A stretch of 33,535 nt of DNA from Gammaproteobacteria bacterium (lineage in GTDB: Bacteria > Pseudomonadota > Gammaproteobacteria > Arenicellales > Arenicellaceae), in NCBI GenBank assembly GCA_017854775.1, contig JAFMHC010000024.1:1-33535 (forward strand). Reading direction: 5' to 3'. Of the stretch, positions 16,921 through 24,987 are shown piece by piece. The first letter of the stretch is position 1. Each line of letters begins with the position of its first letter. The notes beneath the pieces were generated by a model. It was given only the letters and a program-made list of their open reading frames with translations. It was not told the origin of the DNA and did no database searches. Made by a program: the position numbers and the translations under genes.

Positions 16921-18492
16921 ATGGCTAGTAATTATAAAATACTCATTCTTGGCGGTGGCACAGCGGGTTGGATGGCGGCAAATTTATTCGCTAAGAACTG
17001 CGCTGGGACAATGGTCAATGGCCGACGCATTGAGATAAATGTGGTCGAATCAGCCGAGATCGGCATAGTCGGTGTCGGCGAGGGATCAACACCTCAACTC
17101 AAGGCGCTGTTCGATCACTTAGAGATTGCTGAGTCAGACTGGATGCCGAAATGCAACGCAACGTATAAAAACGGAATAAGCTTTAAAGGCTGGTCTGGAA
17201 AAAAGGGCTTTGAAGAATATTTTCATCCGTTTCCAGCCAAGACCGATCGTGATACCGCGCAAGCGTTTGTTTACAATAGCTACCTTCGTCGACACAACAT
17301 TGATGTTGAGGTGCAGCCGAATAAATTTTTCTTGCCGGCCTATTTAGCCGCCTCAAAGCTTGGTCCTAAGCCTGATCGAAATTTTCCGTTTGCAGTGAGT
17401 TATGGATATCACTTCGATGCCTACCTTGTTGGAGAAGTGCTCAAAGAAAACGCGATCAAGTTAGGTGTGCGTCACATTCAAGCAACCATTGATGACGTTA
17501 TCGTTGACCCGACTGGCAACATCCAAAGCCTAAAGAGTAGCGATGGGCAGCAGCATCAAGCTGATTTTTTTGTCGACTGTTCAGGCTTTGCTGGCCTGTT
17601 AATTGGTAAGGCATTGAAGGTGCCGTTTAACAGTTTTGCCGAAAACCTATTTAATGATTCGGCGGTAGTTATGCCAACTGGCGATAGAGTTATGCCAACT
17701 GGCGATAGAGTTATGCCAACTGGAGATAGTCAGCAGGTGGCATCACAAACGACCGCAGTGGCAATGAATGCCGGCTGGGTTTGGAACATTCCGCTTACCA
17801 ATCGCACTGGAAACGGCTACGTCTACAGTAGCGGTCATATCGATTCAGATGCGGCCGAAACCGAGCTGCGGGCTAGTCTCGGGCTGCTAGATTCCGAGGT
17901 GCAAGCACGGCATTTGAAAATGAGAGTTGGTCAGCGACAGCAGCATTGGGCTGGCAATTGTCTCGCGGTTGGTCTGTCTCAGGGCTTTATCGAGCCGCTT
18001 GAAGCAACCGCGCTGCACCTCGCACAAGACACTATTCAAGGATTCATTAGCCTGTTTAATGCTGGCAAGCTCTCCGATTCAGATAAAGCCGAGTTTAATC
18101 AGTCAATCAGCGCAAAATTCGAGGGTATTCGCGATTACATCGTCTGTCACTACAAGGTTAATTCTAGAGCTGATCGCGTAAACGCAGGCCAGCACTACTG
18201 GCGTGACTGTGCTAACAACAATACCCTATCGCCGTCGTTGCAATCGTTGCTTAACGTCTGGAATGCAGGTGAAGATATATCACTTGAAATCGAGCGCCAA
18301 GGAATAGGGCGCTATTACCCGGTGATCTCATGGCATTGTTTGTTGTCTGGTTATGGTGTTTTTCCAAGCACTGAACGATTAATAAGTGATGACAGTCGTT
18401 CGCAAAGGTTTAACATGGCTGAGGTGGTTGAGTTCAATCGCTGTTGCGCTTTGAATTTCAAGCCTCACCATCAGCAGCTCAGCCATTTATAA
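16921..18492 (+). CDS. FAD-dependent tryptophan-halogenase-family protein 1
   Basis: A 523-residue flavoprotein of the tryptophan-halogenase family (PF04820 type). FAD-binding GGGTAGWMAA lies at 11-20, the family motif W-x-W-x-I-P is GWVWNIP (about 284-290), and Lys83 in TYKNGI aligns with the active-site lysine of PrnA/RebH. The active-site glutamate is present (GFIEPLEATA, Glu360) but the serine usually next to it is Ala361. No signal peptide, so cytoplasmic. Residues 249-269 are three copies of VMPTGD(R/S), an in-frame 21-bp triplication. Homologues beside TonB-dependent receptors are common in marine bacteria and Xanthomonas, and some halogenate indole-like compounds; the job inside a maltodextrin locus is unknown. 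It probably shares the transcript of the GH13 gene ending at 16859. Confidence 0.88.
   Translation: MASNYKILILGGGTAGWMAANLFAKNCAGTMVNGRRIEINVVESAEIGIVGVGEGSTPQLKALFDHLEIAESDWMPKCNATYKNGISFKGWSGKKGFEEYFHPFPAKTDRDTAQAFVYNSYLRRHNIDVEVQPNKFFLPAYLAASKLGPKPDRNFPFAVSYGYHFDAYLVGEVLKENAIKLGVRHIQATIDDVIVDPTGNIQSLKSSDGQQHQADFFVDCSGFAGLLIGKALKVPFNSFAENLFNDSAVVMPTGDRVMPTGDRVMPTGDSQQVASQTTAVAMNAGWVWNIPLTNRTGNGYVYSSGHIDSDAAETELRASLGLLDSEVQARHLKMRVGQRQQHWAGNCLAVGLSQGFIEPLEATALHLAQDTIQGFISLFNAGKLSDSDKAEFNQSISAKFEGIRDYIVCHYKVNSRADRVNAGQHYWRDCANNNTLSPSLQSLLNVWNAGEDISLEIERQGIGRYYPVISWHCLLSGYGVFPSTERLISDDSRSQRFNMAEVVEFNRCCALNFKPHHQQLSHL
17668..17730. repeat. 21-bp tandem triplication inside halogenase gene 1
   Basis: Three adjacent 21-bp units at 17668-17688, 17689-17709 and 17710-17730, each starting GTTATGCCAACTGG. 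The first two are identical; the third differs at two bases. Each encodes VMPTGD plus Arg or Ser and keeps the frame. Confidence 0.97.
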
Positions 18493-18522
18493 CGCTGGTA
18501 GCCCAGTTTTATAAGTGTTTCA

Positions 18523-18542
18523 TGCGCCATTACGCAGGCGCA
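18523..18542 (+). terminator. Hairpin after halogenase gene 1
   Basis: TGCGCC pairs with GGCGCA around an eight-base loop, 31 bases past the stop codon. No T-run follows, so it may be only a partial terminator before the receptor promoter. Confidence 0.35.
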
Positions 18543-18595
18543 CTAAAGCTAACTCTCTACGTTCAGTTACATCTTAAAGTTATGTTAGTTATGAA

Positions 18596-18609
18596 TGAAT
18601 ACGTATGTA
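18596..18609. promoter_or_regulatory. TACGTA operator 3 (distal, receptor promoter)
   Basis: TGAATACGTATGTA, identical to operator 2, 119 bases upstream of the receptor ATG. Confidence 0.65.
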
Positions 18610-18627
18610 ATAAGAATGCAGTGCTTT

Positions 18628-18641
18628 TGAATACGTATGCA
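18628..18641. promoter_or_regulatory. TACGTA operator 4 (proximal, receptor promoter)
   Basis: TGAATACGTATGCA, identical to operator 1, 32 bp from operator 3. It ends 28 bases before a -10-like TACCAT (18670-18675) within GGGCTTCAAATACCATG. Confidence 0.68.
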
Positions 18642-18714
18642 CCTTATATCCACCCAATAGGGCTTCAAATACCATGTACTTGACAAGAATACCTAATTAA
18701 ATACGAGGAGAAGC

Positions 18715-21501
18715 ATGAGACAGTCAAAATTTAATCGCGCCACACAGAAGCGCGTAGTAAGACCTCTATCAGAAAACACCATGGCTTTTAGAAAAACCGT
18801 CCTTTCCACTTGCGTCGCTGCGGCTATCGCTAGTACAGCAGCGCCGACTTACGCACAAGTCGACGATGTGGTTTTAGAAGAAGTTGTGGTGACGGCTACT
18901 GGTTACCGTAAGTCGATCATCGACTCAATTGATGCAAAACGCTATTCGTCATCGGTAGTTGAGTCCATCTCGGCCGAAGATATTGGTAAATTACCTGATT
19001 CAAGCATCGCCGACTCGATTGCTCGTTTGCCTGGCTTGGCGGCGCAGCGCTTAGACGGTCGTGCTAGCTCAATTTCAGTCCGAGGCTTCAACGAAGACTT
19101 CTCAACGACAACCTTCAATGGCCGCGAGCAAGTATCTATCGACGATAACCGTGGTGTTCAGTTCGACGTCTACCCATCAGAAATCATGTCCGGTGTCACG
19201 GTTTATAAAACGCCAAATGCATCGATTGTTAATCAGGGGATTGCTGGCACGATTGACCTACAGACGGTTCGCCCGTTAGATATCGACGAGCGTGTTCTGC
19301 AATTGAATGTATCGGTTGAGCAAAACGATCTAAGTAAGTTGAATGCCGATGGCGAAGACACCGGCTATCGTGGCACACTCTCCTTTGTCGACAAATTTGC
19401 TGACGACACTATAGGTGTTGCACTGGCAATCGCGACACTAGAGTCGCCGAATCAAGAAGAGCGTTGGAATGCATGGGGTTATGCAGGCGACGGCCAAGGC
19501 AATAGTGTTTTAGGTGGAGCAAAGCCATTTGTTCGTTCCTCGAACTTGCAACGTGACACGGTGATGGCGGTAGTGGAATACGCTCCGAACGATCGTCTAG
19601 TTTTGACCGCTGACGCATTGCATATCGACTTCCTGGATGAAAAAATTCTGCGAGGCATTGAAATTCCGGGCGCCTTTGGCGGCGGCTTCGGTGTCTCGAC
19701 TGACATAGCTACGGCGGCTGATGGCTTCGTAACCAGCGGCACGTTTAATAATGTACAAGGTGTTATTCGTAACGACTTTGAGCAGCGTGATGCGAAGTTA
19801 ACTAACTTTGGACTAAATCTTCAATACGCAATCAATGACACGGTGACTCTAGAATTAGACGCCAGTTCATCAAAAGCGGATCGTACAGTAAACAGTTTAG
19901 AAAGCTACTCGGGTACTGGACGAGGTACTGGCGTAGGTGCATCGGATAATATTGGTTTCTCTCAAGATGGCGACCAGTTCGGAGTGAATTTTGATTCGAA
20001 CTTGAACTACGCTGACCCAAATCTAATTCAATTAGGTGGCCCACTAAGTTGGGGTAACGGTTCAACGGTTGCGTCAAACGGACAAGATGGTTTCATTAAT
20101 ATTCCTGAAATCGACGATGAGCTAAGTGCTTTCAAGGCGGTGGTTAGCAAGAACTTTGACCAAGGCTTATTTACCAATGTGTCGGCAGGCGTTAATTACG
20201 CTGATCGAACTAAGTCGAAGCAAGACAATGGTTTCTTCTTAACATTGAAGGAATTCCCTGACCGCATTGGTGTTCCTGACGAGTTTCGTGTAGCAGATAC
20301 CTCGCTTGACTTCTTAGGCTTAGGTAGCATCCAGTCATACGATTCTTTTGCACTTCTGAATTCTGGTGCTTACATACTAACCGATGAAAACCAAACCAGT
20401 AATAATCGTGCGATTAACACCTGGAGTGTGACCGAAAAAATAACCACCGTATTTGTAAAAGGTGATTTCGAAACTGAACTGGGTGGCAAATTAGTGACTG
20501 GTAATGTTGGCGTTCAATACGTAGATACCGACCAAAGCTCAATCGGCAATGCGGTCACCAACGTCGATGGTTTTGTCAATGCTCAACGAGTTAATGGCGG
20601 TGCTAGTTTTAGCGATGTGTTACCAAGCCTGAACCTATCTATTGGCTTGACCGACAATCAGAAGCTCCGCTTTGGTCTAGCTCGAACATTGTCACGTTCG
20701 CGCATGGATCGAATGAATGCGGGCTTTGGCTTTACCTTCGACGCGGTCGCAAACGCGGTAGGCGCGCCTCCCTTTGGTGCAACCGGTGGTAACCCAGAAC
20801 TCCGCCCGAATGAAGCTGATCAGGTCGATTTTAGCTATGAGTATTACTTCAGTGACGACGGTTACATATCTGCCGCCTATTTCTACAAAGACCTACGCAC
20901 ATGGCAAGAACAAGTTATCACGCCAGGTGATTTTACCGGGGTGCAAGCGCCTGGCTTCACCGGCACGGTTAACTCAACACAAGGTTTCTTAACCGCGTGG
21001 ACTGACACCACTACCGGTAGTATCGACGGCTTTGAATTAACCGGAGTGCTGCCAGGTCGGTTAATCTCACCAGTGCTAGATGGTTTTGGCATTAGTGTTA
21101 GCGGCTCTTTCTTGGACAGTAGCTTAGATTCAGCCTCAGATAACAGTCCGATTGTAGTTCCAGGTTTGTCGGAACAAATTGTTAACGCAACGGTTTTCTA
21201 TGAAAAATCTGGCTTTCAAGCACGGGTAAGTGTTCGTGATCGTGACGATTTCTTAGGCGAGCGTTTCGGCACCTCGTTTACTCGAAATTTCACCACTGTT
21301 ATCGGCGCAACCCTCTGGGATGCTCAAGTAAGTTATGACTTTGGCGAAGCAGGTTTTGAAAGCTTGGATGGTTTAGCGGTTAGTTTTCAAGCTCAAAACT
21401 TGTCTGACGAACCCTACATCACGGTTGACGGCAGCGGCAATGTTCAAGACTTTCAACGTTTTGGCAGAACCTTCTTGTTGAACGCTCGCTATAAGTTCTA
21501 A
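18715..21501 (+). CDS. TonB-dependent outer-membrane receptor, maltodextrin type
   Basis: A 928-residue TonB-dependent transporter that should import an oligosaccharide across the outer membrane using TonB energy. A signal peptide ends near residue 48 (APTYAQ); the TonB box is EEVVVTATG (55-63); the plug domain follows (about 75-185, with DIGKLPDSSIADSIARLPG and SVRGFNED); the rest is a beta-barrel ending in a C-terminal Phe (LNARYKF). GAGGAG before ATG 18715 supports this start over the in-frame ATG at 18781; it gives a signal peptide with an extended basic N-region. The two TACGTA operators and the GH13 and permease neighbours argue for maltodextrins or cyclodextrins as cargo (inference). 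No SusD-like partner is present. Confidence 0.93.
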   Translation: MRQSKFNRATQKRVVRPLSENTMAFRKTVLSTCVAAAIASTAAPTYAQVDDVVLEEVVVTATGYRKSIIDSIDAKRYSSSVVESISAEDIGKLPDSSIADSIARLPGLAAQRLDGRASSISVRGFNEDFSTTTFNGREQVSIDDNRGVQFDVYPSEIMSGVTVYKTPNASIVNQGIAGTIDLQTVRPLDIDERVLQLNVSVEQNDLSKLNADGEDTGYRGTLSFVDKFADDTIGVALAIATLESPNQEERWNAWGYAGDGQGNSVLGGAKPFVRSSNLQRDTVMAVVEYAPNDRLVLTADALHIDFLDEKILRGIEIPGAFGGGFGVSTDIATAADGFVTSGTFNNVQGVIRNDFEQRDAKLTNFGLNLQYAINDTVTLELDASSSKADRTVNSLESYSGTGRGTGVGASDNIGFSQDGDQFGVNFDSNLNYADPNLIQLGGPLSWGNGSTVASNGQDGFINIPEIDDELSAFKAVVSKNFDQGLFTNVSAGVNYADRTKSKQDNGFFLTLKEFPDRIGVPDEFRVADTSLDFLGLGSIQSYDSFALLNSGAYILTDENQTSNNRAINTWSVTEKITTVFVKGDFETELGGKLVTGNVGVQYVDTDQSSIGNAVTNVDGFVNAQRVNGGASFSDVLPSLNLSIGLTDNQKLRFGLARTLSRSRMDRMNAGFGFTFDAVANAVGAPPFGATGGNPELRPNEADQVDFSYEYYFSDDGYISAAYFYKDLRTWQEQVITPGDFTGVQAPGFTGTVNSTQGFLTAWTDTTTGSIDGFELTGVLPGRLISPVLDGFGISVSGSFLDSSLDSASDNSPIVVPGLSEQIVNATVFYEKSGFQARVSVRDRDDFLGERFGTSFTRNFTTVIGATLWDAQVSYDFGEAGFESLDGLAVSFQAQNLSDEPYITVDGSGNVQDFQRFGRTFLLNARYKF

Positions 21502-21537
21502 GTCTTTACTAAGGTATCTACTTAGTTAAGTAGAATG

Positions 21538-21573
21538 AAAAGCCCCTGTAAGCTATGTTTGCAGGGGCTTTTT
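21538..21573 (+). terminator. Intrinsic terminator after the receptor gene
   Basis: AAAAGCCCCTG pairs with CAGGGGCTTTT around a 13-base loop (extendable by inner pairs), followed by another T. It lies 37 bases past the stop and 50 bases before halogenase gene 2, which therefore depends on read-through or its own promoter. Confidence 0.9.
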
Positions 21574-21623
21574 AGTGTCTAAATTAGCGCCTAAATTTTG
21601 AGTATTTTATTCCACAGCCAATA

Positions 21624-23123
21624 ATGAACAATACGATCAAACGAATAGCCATTGTAGGCGGCGGTACAGCCGGTTGGATTGCCGCTGCGTTACTTGTACG
21701 CCTGCTGGGTAAAAACCTAGAAATAACACTTATTGAATCAGAGGCAATCGGTACAGTCGGCGTTGGTGAGGCGACCATTCCGCCAATCCAAGCTCTAAAT
21801 CAAGCGCTTGGTATAGACGAAGCCGATTTTATCCGACAAACCAACGCCACGATCAAGTTAGGCATCCAGTTTGAAAATTGGAACCGAGCCGGCGACTCGT
21901 ATATGCACGCCTTTGGCGACATCGGCAAGGGCCTCGCCTTGTGTGGGTTTGAGCAATTATGGTTACGTGGCCTAGAGACCGGAGTCAGTACCGATTTCTG
22001 GGACTATTCGCTAAACTACCAAGCGGCTAAGCAGGGTCGCTTTGCCAAATTTGATAGCATCCCCAATACCGGTATGAATGGCCTCGTCTATGCATATCAT
22101 TTTGACGCCGGTCTTTACGCCAATTATTTACGGCGCTATAGCGAGCAAGCAGGGGTAAAGCGCGTTGAAGGCTTAATTGACGCGGTCAACTTAAGCCCGC
22201 ACGATGGAGCGATCGAGACCCTAGCCCTGCAAGATAAGAGCTTGATATCAGCCGACTTATTCATTGATTGCTCTGGTTTCAGAGGCTTGCTAATTAATCA
22301 AGCATTAGGCGTAAAGTATCAAGATTGGTCTCACTGGCTGCCTGCTGATAGTGCGGTAGCGGTGCAATCTGAATCGGTTAACCCAGCAGTGCCTTATACT
22401 CGATCGATTGCGCACGAGGCTGGCTGGCAATGGCAAATACCGTTGCAGAATCGGGTTGGCAATGGGCTTGTGTTTAGTAGTCAGTACATGACTGATCAAA
22501 CCGCCACCGAGCTACTATTGCAGAACATTGACGGAGCAGTTCGAACGGGCCCACGGGTGATCAAATTTAAAACAGGGCGACGTGAAAAAGCGTGGCACAA
22601 AAACTGTATTTCGCTCGGCCTAGCGTCTGGTTTTTTAGAGCCACTTGAATCGACCAGCATTCATATGGTCCAAACTGCGGTTACTCGACTGATAAAAATG
22701 TTTCCACATAAGGGCATTAAGGTGGCCGAGATTGATGAGTACAATCGTCAGACTAAAGATGAGATGGAGCATATTAGAGACTTCATTATCTTGCACTATG
22801 CCGCCAATCAACGACCAGAGCCTTTTTGGAGAGCGTGCTCCGAGATGCCAATACCTGAGTCGTTGTCGAACAAGATCAGTCTTTTCAAACAGGCGGGCAA
22901 AACTGCCAACGTTAGCGACGCATTGTTTAGCGATGTGGCCTGGCAACAAGTGATGATTGGCCAAGGTTTAGTGCCTGAGGATTATCACCCGCTAGCCAAT
23001 TCGATTAGCCTGACACAACTGTCTGAGTTTCATGGCAACATTAAAACGGTTATCAATCAGGTAGTCAGTAAGTTGCCGACGCATCAGTCTTTTATTGATT
23101 CGCTTGCTGCTAAGGAGGATTAG
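21624..23123 (+). CDS. FAD-dependent tryptophan-halogenase-family protein 2
   Basis: A 499-residue member of the same family as the protein at 16921 but clearly diverged from it. It has the full set of halogenase marks: GGGTAGWIAAA (12-22), GVGEATIPP, active-site Lys78 in NATIKLG, the W-x-W-x-I-P motif GWQWQIP (267-273), and Glu342-Ser343 in GFLEPLESTS. It therefore looks catalytically competent. No signal peptide; it would be cytoplasmic and needs reduced FAD, but no flavin reductase gene is in view. It follows the receptor terminator and has no clear Shine-Dalgarno, so expression may be low or depend on read-through. The substrate cannot be predicted. Confidence 0.9.
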   Translation: MNNTIKRIAIVGGGTAGWIAAALLVRLLGKNLEITLIESEAIGTVGVGEATIPPIQALNQALGIDEADFIRQTNATIKLGIQFENWNRAGDSYMHAFGDIGKGLALCGFEQLWLRGLETGVSTDFWDYSLNYQAAKQGRFAKFDSIPNTGMNGLVYAYHFDAGLYANYLRRYSEQAGVKRVEGLIDAVNLSPHDGAIETLALQDKSLISADLFIDCSGFRGLLINQALGVKYQDWSHWLPADSAVAVQSESVNPAVPYTRSIAHEAGWQWQIPLQNRVGNGLVFSSQYMTDQTATELLLQNIDGAVRTGPRVIKFKTGRREKAWHKNCISLGLASGFLEPLESTSIHMVQTAVTRLIKMFPHKGIKVAEIDEYNRQTKDEMEHIRDFIILHYAANQRPEPFWRACSEMPIPESLSNKISLFKQAGKTANVSDALFSDVAWQQVMIGQGLVPEDYHPLANSISLTQLSEFHGNIKTVINQVVSKLPTHQSFIDSLAAKED

Positions 23124-23140
23124 CTGGTTTGCTAATGGCA

Positions 23141-23154
23141 TGAATACGTATGTA
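23141..23154. promoter_or_regulatory. TACGTA operator 5 (permease promoter)
   Basis: TGAATACGTATGTA, identical to operators 2 and 3, here a single copy just after halogenase gene 2. It ends 29 bases before the -10-like TATACT at 23184-23189. Confidence 0.68.
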
Positions 23155-23159
23155 GCTCG

Positions 23160-23189
23160 TTGTGTGTACCTTTTGCCAAGCAATATACT
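23160..23189 (+). promoter_or_regulatory. Promoter-like pair for the sugar permease
   Basis: TTGTGT (23160-23165), 18-bp spacer, TATACT (23184-23189). The operator sits directly upstream of the -35 rather than over the promoter. Confidence 0.5.
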
Positions 23190-23244
23190 AAGAGACATCT
23201 GATTGTTTGAAAAATAATAAAAACTATAAATAAGGAGTAGCTCA

Positions 23245-24759
23245 ATGGGTTCAACATTGCGTCAAAAACCGGAGCTAAATTTTTGGCAAATCTGGAACAT
23301 GTGCTTCGGCTTTCTTGGCATTCAATTCGGCTTTGCCCTACAGAATTCAAACGTCAGCCGCATCTTTCAGACGCTCGGCGCCGACATGGCAATGATTCCA
23401 ATGTTGTTTATAGCGGCGCCATTAACGGGTTTGATCGTGCAGCCTTTGATTGGTCATTTTAGTGACAGAACCTGGACCAAGATGGGTCGTCGTCGGCCCT
23501 ACTTCTTTTGGGGGGCAATATTAACCACCGCGTCACTGGTCTTTATGCCAAGCTCGCCAACCCTGTGGGTGGCGGCGATAATGCTCTGGGTAATGGATGC
23601 CAGTATCAATCTGACGATGGAGCCGTTTAGAGCTTTCGTTGGCGACATGCTACCCAGTAAGCAACGGACTTTTGGTTACGTGATGCAAACCTTTTTTATC
23701 GGTGTTGGAGCCGTAGTCGCATCGATGTTGCCGTGGATCTTTACCAATTTTCTTGGTGTCGATAATACCGCCGCCGACGGCCTAATACCGGATTCAGTAC
23801 GGTATTCATTTTATCTCGGTGCCGCCGCTGTAGCGTTAACGGTCGGCTGGACGATTATCCGCACAAAGGAGTATAGCCCGCAGCAACTGGCCTCTTTTGA
23901 AGAGCCAGAAAATGCAAGTTTTGCCGCCGCAGAGCAAGCTGTGTTGGCTGGCCAGCCGGTTTTCTCCAGCACGTGGTCGATTATTTGGACTGCAGCGGGC
24001 TTGTTAGTAAGCCTCGCTATTTACCTTGGTGGCTGGGATTATCAGCTTTATATTCTTAGTGGTGGCGTGACGGTGGTTGGCTTATTACAGTTTTACGCCT
24101 CATCGAAAGAGAAGAGTGGTGATAAAAACACTTTCTATGAGGCATGTCGTAGCGTCGTATTGATGCCGAAAACCATGCGCCAGTTAGCAGTGGTGCAGTT
24201 CTTTTCGTGGTTTCCATTATTTGCTATGTGGATCTACACAACACCAGCAGTAACCAGTGTGCACTTCGCTAGCTCCGATGTAACCAGCGAGGCCTATAAT
24301 GAGGGTGCTAACTGGGTAGGGGTATTATTCGGCGCATACAATGGCTTTTCGATTATTGCCGCTTTACTGATCCCGATAGTAGTTCGACGTATTGGTCTGA
24401 AAGGAACCCACTCCATCAACCTTTTGATTGGCGCCGCAGGTTTAGCATCGATGATGGTATTTAAGGATCCGATGATGTTACTGCTGTCTATGCTTGGTGT
24501 TGGCTTTGCCTGGGCCTCGATTTTATCGGTACCCTACGCAGTACTTTCTGACTCGGTGCCGTCGGAAAACATGGGCCTTTATATGGGCGTGTTTAACTTT
24601 TTCATTGTCATACCGCAATTGGTAGCGGCCAGCTTACTTGGTTTAGCGTTGAAGTATTTGTTTGCTGGAGAAGCAATTTACATACTAGGCTTAGCCGCTG
24701 GTTTTTGGGTCTTAGCCGCGATTGTGATGATGTTTGTAAAGCATCAAACCGAGGTCTAA
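23245..24759 (+). CDS. GPH/SUT-like sugar permease (probable maltose or maltodextrin importer)
   Basis: A 504-residue, about 12-helix cytoplasmic-membrane transporter. The loop between helices 2 and 3, GHFSDRTWTKMGRRRPYFF, carries the R-x-G-R-R-R-P signature of the GPH/sucrose-permease-like group of the MFS superfamily, whose bacterial members carry sucrose, maltose or related disaccharides, usually with protons. AAGGAG precedes the ATG. The upstream TACGTA operator and the neighbouring alpha-glucosidases argue for maltose or short maltodextrins (inference). It is followed by a convergent LacI-type gene, with a minisatellite at the junction. Family is firm; substrate is moderately supported. 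Confidence 0.87.
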   Translation: MGSTLRQKPELNFWQIWNMCFGFLGIQFGFALQNSNVSRIFQTLGADMAMIPMLFIAAPLTGLIVQPLIGHFSDRTWTKMGRRRPYFFWGAILTTASLVFMPSSPTLWVAAIMLWVMDASINLTMEPFRAFVGDMLPSKQRTFGYVMQTFFIGVGAVVASMLPWIFTNFLGVDNTAADGLIPDSVRYSFYLGAAAVALTVGWTIIRTKEYSPQQLASFEEPENASFAAAEQAVLAGQPVFSSTWSIIWTAAGLLVSLAIYLGGWDYQLYILSGGVTVVGLLQFYASSKEKSGDKNTFYEACRSVVLMPKTMRQLAVVQFFSWFPLFAMWIYTTPAVTSVHFASSDVTSEAYNEGANWVGVLFGAYNGFSIIAALLIPIVVRRIGLKGTHSINLLIGAAGLASMMVFKDPMMLLLSMLGVGFAWASILSVPYAVLSDSVPSENMGLYMGVFNFFIVIPQLVAASLLGLALKYLFAGEAIYILGLAAGFWVLAAIVMMFVKHQTEV

Positions 24760-24822
24760 TGTCGCGCTCGTAGACCTTGTTGATCGATTAAATAAGTGAC
24801 TATAAATTGGCTGTAATGACTG

Positions 24823-24847
24823 AAGTCGCGACGGTTTAAGTCGCGAC
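24823..24847. repeat. Short direct repeat AAGTCGCGAC
   Basis: Two copies at 24823-24832 and 24838-24847, period 15, each containing the palindrome GTCGCGAC, immediately before the 28-bp minisatellite. Confidence 0.7.
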
Positions 24848-24987
24848 ATAAGAGTCTCAACCAGCGTCAGCGTTTATAAGAGTCTCAACCAGCGTCAGCG
24901 TTTATAAGAGTCTCAACCAGCGTTAGCGTTTATAAGAGTCTCAACCAGCGTCAGCGTCAAAAAGAGTCTCAACCAGCGTTAGTGCCA
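24848..24987. repeat. 28-bp minisatellite, five units, covering the lacI-type stop codon
   Basis: Units at 24848-24875, 24876-24903, 24904-24931, 24932-24959 and 24960-24987, sharing AAGAGTCTCAACCAGCGT. Units 1 and 2 are identical; unit 3 has one C-to-T change; units 4 and 5 diverge at their right ends. Unit 5 encodes the last residues and stop (24969-24971) of the regulator; units 1-4 repeat this end beyond the stop. It is not a CRISPR array because there are no spacers. Confidence 0.97.

Noticed and set aside
22635-22964. 109-residue antisense frame in halogenase gene 2
   Set aside because: It lies opposite conserved halogenase C-terminal coding sequence, with no recognisable family or start signal.
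24848-24987. CRISPR-like regular repeats
   Set aside because: The 28-bp units are directly adjacent with no spacers, no cas genes are present, and they derive from the 3' end of the regulator gene.
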